DNA from: Elymus sibiricus
Taxonomy: Eukaryota; Streptophyta; Magnoliopsida; Poales; Poaceae
NCBI GenBank assembly: GCA_039707655.1
Contig: CM077670.1
Coordinates: 142,828,001 to 142,892,000, forward strand
Length of the DNA: 64,000 bases
Reading direction: 5' to 3'
Below, piece by piece: positions 58,327 through 64,000 of this stretch; positions within the stretch are counted from its first letter, which is position 1, and every line of letters starts with the position of its first letter. The notes under the pieces are model-generated. The model made no database searches, was not told where the DNA came from, and was given only the letters and a program-made list of their open reading frames with translations. Position numbers and translations under genes: made by a program.

Positions 58327-58854
58327 CATCTAAGATTGCTCACCTTTCCCCTCCTCTACTCACCTCCGCCTCACAAAAGGCCAAACTGGGGCATGCCTTC
58401 GGGTCAAAGCCACTGACCGTTACTTCACCCGGTACTGACAAGTGGGACCGACCTATACGGCCACGGCACGTATTCGCATCGCCGACTATTTCCTACAAAG
58501 TCTGTGACTGACGCGCAGGACCCACCGTTACGGCCGCATGCATAACTGATTTCGCGTCGCCGGCTGTTTCCTACACAGTCTGTGACTAACGCGTGGGACC
58601 CATCGGTATGCAAAACTGAATTCGCGTCGCCGGCTATTTCCCACACAATGACTGCTCGCGTTTTCGCACATGGGAAGTCGCGTCATCGGTGCCCATTAAT
58701 GGTGTCTTAACGATGTAACCCACCCCCTGTCACCCCCTCCCGTGCCATATATGCAGCCCCCAACCCATTTCGCCGCTTGCCTCCAGAACCTTATCCGCCG
58801 CCGCCGCTGCAGCACAAACCCTAGCCGTCCTCTCCCACCTCCCCTTCCGCACCC
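58327..58854 (+). promoter_or_regulatory. upstream region of the hypothetical ORF, with three degenerate repeats
   Basis: Three copies of a 70-80 bp module with cgcgtcgccggct(g/a)tttcc and gtctgtgact(g/a)acgcg (about 58465, 58545 and 58620). A TATA-like ccatatatgc at 58744-58753 and a C-rich leader precede the ATG. Arrangement is promoter-like; function is inferred only. Confidence 0.35.
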
Positions 58855-59217
58855 ATGGCGTGGCTGCGCAACATCACTTTCCATGAAGCCGAGCTTCTCG
58901 CCCGCTATGACATCCCGACGCCGCTGGACACGCGTCTGCCGGCGGGATGGCTTGTGAGTCAGGGAGGCCTTCTAGTGGAGCCTGTCCCCGCTGCCGGCTT
59001 GGTCACCTTTGTGCGAGCCGCCCGCAGGTTTCAGGCAGGGCCGACGCCGGAGGAGAGGGCGCATCCGGACTTTGCGCCAGACAAGCCATTATGGGTGCAG
59101 ATCCTCGCCCAGGACTGCACCGCTCGGATCCAGCAGTTCAACGGCCCCAACCTCTGCCGCATAGAAACATTGCCGCGCGACATGCCTTCTGGGATGGCCT
59201 TATCTTTGAGGACGTGA
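58855..59217 (+). CDS. hypothetical protein (AWLRNITFHEAELLARYDIP type), probably TE-borne
   Basis: 120 codons from an ATG in good context (cacccATGGCG), beginning MAWLRNITFHEAELLARYD, then IPTPLDTRLPAGW, a stretch with AARRFQAGPTPEERAHPDFAPD, and ending at TGA 59215-59217. A second frame, open to 59255, ends FWDGLIFEDVIAACRSQVDEDD, which looks like a more natural acidic C-terminus. A one-base indel near 59165-59180 may therefore have shortened the protein. I know of no domain. Similar short ORFs are, as I recall, multicopy in Triticeae and tied to repeats. It sits between a CACTA-like end and a tandem array, so a captured or element-borne gene is likely. Confidence 0.45.
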   Translation: MAWLRNITFHEAELLARYDIPTPLDTRLPAGWLVSQGGLLVEPVPAAGLVTFVRAARRFQAGPTPEERAHPDFAPDKPLWVQILAQDCTARIQQFNGPNLCRIETLPRDMPSGMALSLRT

Positions 59218-59454
59218 TTGCCGCGTGCCGCTCGCAGGTTGATGAAGATGATTAGTTTCGGATTGCGGAATAGGGCTCACAAGCCGTCGCGTAGAAGTTT
59301 GCATGTTATTCGAATTAATTATGATTTGTATGAATTTCGTATGCTAAAATCTGAATGTATTTCAAGTTGTTTGCATGCACTTGGAATGAATCATGATATG
59401 TATGAATTTTGTTTGAATATGTTTACAAATCAGAAAATGGGTGCTCATATTTTT

Positions 59455-61760
59455 CCTTTTCCTAGTGCCCAAGATGACTTTTTTTGTGAAGCAAGTGCCA
59501 GAAATAAGATTGTAAACTGTGCCCTTTCAATTAAGTAGGCCACATGGGATTCCAACTACCAAAGTTTCCTGAATTTTAGTGTGTTTTGCTATATTTCATT
59601 GATTTATTGAATTTCTAGAGATTTAAATCAAGTAATTCAAATTTGACTACAAGTGTGCTCTAGCTTGGTCCTATAAATTCTGAAAAATAATTTTTAGCTT
59701 GCACATTAGGAATGTAGGCACTAGCCACAAAGAAAGGTCAAATTCCCAACAACTTTATATGATTAGTCATCCATGCAATTTTGATAAGAATTTGAAAGAA
59801 ATTATAGAAAATGGAAAAGGGCTCAAAAATAAAAATCCTTTTGCATGGGGACATTTTATGTGCACTTGCTTGTGTGAAAAAATAAAAGCTGGCAATACCA
59901 AAAACTAAAAGTTAATTTTCTTTTTTTCTAGTGCCCAAGATGATTTTTTTGCGAAGCAAGTGCCAGAAATAAGACTGTAAATTGTGCCCTTTCAGTTTTC
60001 ACCTAAAGTAGACCACATGGGATTCCAACTACCAAATTTTAATGAATTTCAGAGTTTTTTTGCTATATTTCATTGATTTATTGAATTTCTAGCGATTTAC
60101 ATCAAGTAATTCAAATTTGAACTACAAGTGTGCTCTAGTTTGGTCGTATAAATTCTGAAAAATAATTTTTAGCTGCACATTAGGAATGTAGGCTATAGCC
60201 ACAAAGAAAAGAGAAATTCCTAACCACTTTATATGATTAGTCATCCATGCAATTTTGACAACAATCTGAAAGAAATTATAGAAAATGAAAAAAAGGCTCA
60301 AAAATTAAAATCCTTTTGCATGGGGCCCTTTTTTGTGCACAAGATTGTGTGAAAAATGATAAACTGGCAATACCACAAACTGAAAAAAAAACATACAAAA
60401 AATGGCCTATATCAGATGAAGATCAATGGCTTTCAACCAAGATGACCATGCCCATGGGCATCTTCATGGCATAGTACATGATAACATGACCATTTTTGGA
60501 ACTGACAAGGGTGTTACCATTGCGATCAATATTTCTGAAAAAAAGTTTGAAGGTTTGGTTAAAAAAGTTGATTTTCCTTTTTTCTAGTTCCCAAGATGAC
60601 TTTTTTTTATGAAGCAAGTGCTAGAAATAAGATTGTAAATTGTGCCCTTTCAATTTTCACGTAAAGTAGCCCACATGGGATTCCAACAGCCAATTTTTCA
60701 TGAATTTCAAAGTGTTTTTATATATTTCATGGATTTATTGAATTCCTAGCGATTTACATCAAGTAATTCAAATTTGAACTACAAGTGTGCTCTAGTTTGG
60801 TCATATAAATTCTAAAGAATAATTTTTAGCTTGCACATTACGAATGTAGGCAGTAGCCACAAAGAAAGGTCAAATTGCCAACCACTTTATATGATTAGTC
60901 ATCCATGCCATTTTGACAACAATTTGAAAGAAATTATAGAAAATGGAAAAAGGCTCAAAAATTAAAATCCTTTTACATGGGGCCCTTTTATGTGCACTAC
61001 CTTGTGTGAAAAATGATAAACTGGCAATACCACAAACTAAAAGTTAATTTTCCTTTTTTCTTGTGCCTAAGATGACTTTTTTGTGAATCAAGTGCCAGAA
61101 ATAAGATTTTAAATTGTGCCCTTTCAATTTTCACCTTAAGTAGAACACATCGGATTCCAACTGCCAAAGTTTCATGAATTTTAGAGTGTTTTTTGCTATA
61201 TTTCATTGATCTATTGAATTTCTAGCAATTCACATATAGTAATTCAAATTTGAACTACAAGTGTGCTCTAGCTTGGTCCTATAAATTCTGAAAAATAATT
61301 TTTAGCTTGCACATTAGGAATGTAGGCAGTAGCCACAAAGAAAGGTCAAATTCCCAACCACCTTATATGATTAGTCATCCATGTAATTTTGACAACAATC
61401 TGGAAGAAATTATAGAAAATGGAAAAAGGCTCAAAAATTGAAATCCTTTTGCATGGGGCCCTTTTATGTGCACTAGCTTGTGTGAAAAATGATAAACTGG
61501 CACTACCACAAACTTAAAAAAAATATCACAAAATGACCTTTCTCATATGACCATGCCCATGGGCATCTTCATGGCATCGTACATGATAACATGACCATTT
61601 TTGGCACTGACAAGGGTGTTACCATTGTGATCAATAATTCCAAAAAAAGTTTGAAGGTTTGGTTAAAAAAGTTATTTTTCCTTTTTTCTAGTGCCCAAGA
61701 TGACTTTTTTGTGAAGGAAGTGCGAGAAATTTCAGAGTGTTTTTGCTATAATTTTTTGCT
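59455..61760 (+). repeat. AT-rich tandem array with alternating short and long units
   Basis: Anchor (a/t)g(t/c)(g/t)cc(c/t)aagatga(c/t)tttttt occurs at about 59468, 59934, 60590, 61063 and 61692: spacings 466, 656, 473 and 629. Long units carry an extra ~170 bp with atgcccatgggcat and gacaagggtgttaccatt. So the higher-order period is about 1.1 kb (short plus long), present twice, with a truncated fifth unit. No coding sequence. Confidence 0.85.
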
Positions 61761-61776
61761 TGCACATTATGAATTT

Positions 61777-61929
61777 CAGTACATGAGGTAGCATCCACAT
61801 ATCGGATCCACAACATTGCAACAATCGACAGTAAATGAAAGGGATTTCAGTACATGACGTAGCATCCACATATCAGATCCACAACAATGCAACAATCGAC
61901 GATAAACAAAAGATATTTTAGTACATTAC
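61777..61929 (+). repeat. 71-bp tandem repeat, about 2.1 copies
   Basis: cagtacatgaggtagcatcc at 61777 and cagtacatgacgtagcatcc at 61848, 71 bases apart, with a third partial start (tagtacatt) at 61919. Units contain ggatccacaaca(t/a)tgcaacaa. Lies between the large array and the minus ORF end. Confidence 0.8.
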
Positions 61930-61937
61930 AACTACAA

Positions 61938-62229
61938 TTACAAAACTATGAAGGACCACCTATCCTCCGGCTTCGCTTTGTACGTGAGAACCGTTAAAAC
62001 CTCACCGACTTCCTTCATAGGCTTTGCAATGAACGACCACCTATCCTCCTTTGCATCCTCATTCTCCGCCTCCACATCTACTCGCCGGCGGCCGGAGGCC
62101 TCTCGACGGTCCTCAGACTCCTCCACATTATCACGCATAATTATGTCTAGAGACATACCAGGGGAGGCTGCACGTAGAGCACCCCCGGAATACCAGCGAG
62201 CTCTTGTTTGACCTTTGGATCCAGTGGGC
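61938..62229 (-). CDS. unrecognised ORF, C-terminal part, cut by an LTR
   Basis: A minus frame enters from the LTR at 62230 and runs to TAA at 61938. The part outside the LTR is charged: DNVEESEDRREASGRRRVDVEAE, then EDRWSFI twice, separated by AKPMKEVGEVLTVLTYKAKP. The exact repeat of EDRWSFI and the clean stop suggest coding origin. Upstream in a neighbouring frame, DPKVKQELAGIPGVLYVQPP looks equally protein-like, so a frameshift near 62150 is possible. The N-terminus was lost to the LTR insertion. No family recognised. Confidence 0.35.
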
Positions 62230-63747
62230 TGATGACCCACAAGTATAGGGGATCGATCGTAGTCCTTTCGATAAGTAAGAGTGTCGAACCCAACGAGGAG
62301 CAGAAGGAAATGACAAGCGGTTTTCAGCAAGGTATTCTCTGCAAGTACTGAAAGTAGCGGCAACAAATAGTTTTGTAACAAGGCAATTCGTAACAAGTAA
62401 CAAGTAACAATAGTAACCAAGGTACAGCAAGGTGGCCCAATCCCTTTTATAGCGATGGACAAGCCGGAACGTTCTCTTATAGTAAGGAAAGCATTCTCGA
62501 GGACACATGGGAATTGTCGTCTAGTCACGGTCATCATGTTTAGTTGATTCACGTTCGCTACTTTGATAATTTGATATGTGGGTGGACCGGTGCTAGGGTT
62601 CCATTCTTACTTGAACAAGCAACCCTCTTATGATTACCCCCTCTCGCAAGCATCCGCAACTACGAAAGAAGAATTAAGATAAATCTAACCATAGCATGAA
62701 ACATATGGATCCAAATCAGCCCCTTACAGAATAACGCATAAACTAGGGTTTAAGCTTTTGTCACTCTCGCAACCCATCATCTACTTATTACCCCCCAATG
62801 CATTCTCCTAGGCCTAAATATGGTGAAGTGCCATGTAGTCGACGTTCACATGACACCACTAGAAGAATAACAACATCCACATCATCAAAATATCGAACGA
62901 ATACCAACTTCACATGATTACTTATCACAAGACTTCTCCCATGTCCTCGAGAACAAAAGTAACTACTCAAAAATCATAATCATGTTCAAGATCAGAGGTG
63001 TATTGAATATGCTTGAGGATCTTAACATATAATCTTCCACCAAATAAACCAACTAGCATCAACTACGAGATGTAATCAACACTACTAGCAACCCACAGGT
63101 ACCAATCTGAGGTTTTGGGACAAAGATTGAATACAAGAGATGAACTAGGGTTTGAGATGAGATGGTGCTGGTGAAGATGTTGATGATGATTGGTCCTCCC
63201 GCGATGAGAGGATCATTGGTGATGTCGATGGCTTCGATTTCCCCCTCCCGGAGGGAAGTATCCCCGGCGGAATCGCTCCGTTGGAGAGCAACAGTGCTCC
63301 TGCCCAGGTTTCGCCTCGAGACTGCGGCGCTTCGTCCTGAAAGTCTTCTTCTGATTTTTCTAGGGCAAATAGCATCTTATAGGAGAAGATGGGCCCCGAA
63401 GGCCTGCTAGGGGACCCACAAGCTCATAGGGCGCGCACAGGGGGTAGGGCGTGCCCCTTGAGCTTGTGGCTCCCTGGTGGGCCGCCTTGTGGTAATTCTT
63501 CCGCCAATACTTTTTATATATTCCAAAATAATTCTCCGTAAATTTTCAGGTCATTTGGAGTTGCATAGAATATCTATCTCTTCTGTAGCCTTTTCAGGTC
63601 AGAATTCCAGATGCCGGCCATCTCCCTCTTCATGCGAAACTTGCAAAATAAGAGAGAAAAGCCATTAGGATTGCATCATAAAGTGAAATAATGACCCAAA
63701 ACATAATAAATAACAGTAGGAAAACATGATGCAAAATGGACGTATGA
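62230..63747 (-). repeat. 3' LTR of an Athila-like (Fatima/Sabrina type) element
   Basis: 1518 bp, read on minus from TCATACGTCCATTTTGCATC (first G changed to C) to ...TATACTTGTGGGTCATCA. It has the GC-rich ccctacc.../gcgcgcac block near 63430 and a cggaggg...gcggaatcgctccg block near 63250. Left flank tgggc (62225-62229) would be the target duplication; the partner is off the window. Confidence 0.82.
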
Positions 63748-64000
63748 ACTCCCCCAAGCTTAGACCACGCTTGTCCTCAAGCGAAAGCCGTAATCGATAA
63801 TCATGACCACATGTTTAGAGAGAGAGAGGTGTCGATAAAAAAAATATGTGCATGAAAGCATCATGATCATTATCATAGCAGCAATATATCATCATAAAAC
63901 TTCTCATGATCAAGTAACAATTAATTCACAAATTAAAGTATGAACCATAAACCACATTGAAAACTAACAAACTATGATCTTAGTCATCGAAACAATTGTA
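63748..64000 (-). other. polypurine tract and interior of the last Athila-like element
   Basis: actcccccaagcttag directly after the LTR is the polypurine tract on minus, then cttgtcctcaagcgaaagcc as in the WHAM-like element. The remaining AT-rich sequence to the window end is non-coding interior. Confidence 0.7.

Overview
This window is intergenic DNA from a large grass genome, almost certainly a Triticeae cereal (wheat, Aegilops, barley or rye type). It is nearly all nested transposable elements. I see no convincing intact host gene, no tRNA or rRNA gene, no CRISPR array and nothing prokaryotic. The assignment rests on Athila-like LTRs starting TGATACGTC with a tRNA-Asp primer site, a LARD-type (Sukkula-like) long LTR, CACTA transposons with CACT...AGTG ends, and GC-rich cores inside multi-kilobase LTRs. 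Family names are from memory and hedged; class and structure come from the sequence.

Layout. 1-5469: decayed minus-strand Tat-like gypsy element (LTR 4551-5469, gag-protease pseudogene, nearly all of RT/integrase missing), apparently inserted in the LTR of its neighbour. 5470-11988: non-autonomous Athila-like element on plus (partial 5' LTR, primer site, one frameshifted ORF, long non-coding interior, 3' LTR). 11989-12894: truncated inverted LTR of the same family. 12895-43111: minus-strand LARD-like retrotransposon as a tandem, LTR A - internal A - LTR B - internal B, with both interiors carrying remnants of an ORF with many CCHC zinc knuckles. It is opened by a CACTA transposon in LTR B (22588-29070, TSD AAA) and by an Athila/WHAM-like element in internal B (35339-42963, TSD TCGGT/TCAGT). 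The latter holds a Sukkula-like solo LTR (35995-40467, TSD AATAT).

43112-45140: plus-strand Athila-like LTR with perfect tRNA-Asp primer site and a gag start. 45141-46516: LTR fragment with a 198-bp tandem duplication. 46517-50128: second Sukkula-like 3' LTR plus a little interior. 50129-58326: CACTA-like region with a spliced, multiply broken TnpA/ORF2-type pseudogene, two opposed LTRs of one family (one a solo LTR with TSD CCTAG) and a terminal zone dense in TGGGCC. 58327-62229: a small hypothetical ORF, a higher-order AT-rich tandem array, a 71-bp repeat and an unrecognised minus ORF end. 62230-64000: another Athila-like 3' LTR whose interior runs off the window.

No genes cooperate here in a cellular pathway; the order of events is read from nesting. 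The LARD-like tandem is older than the CACTA, WHAM-like and Athila-like insertions in it, and the Sukkula-like solo LTR is the youngest resolved event in its stack. The most interesting points are the seven-knuckle (CNBP-like in number) ORF, a perfect 19-nt hairpin beside the 3' LTR in two different long-LTR families, the higher-order tandem array, and the TGGGCC-rich CACTA end.
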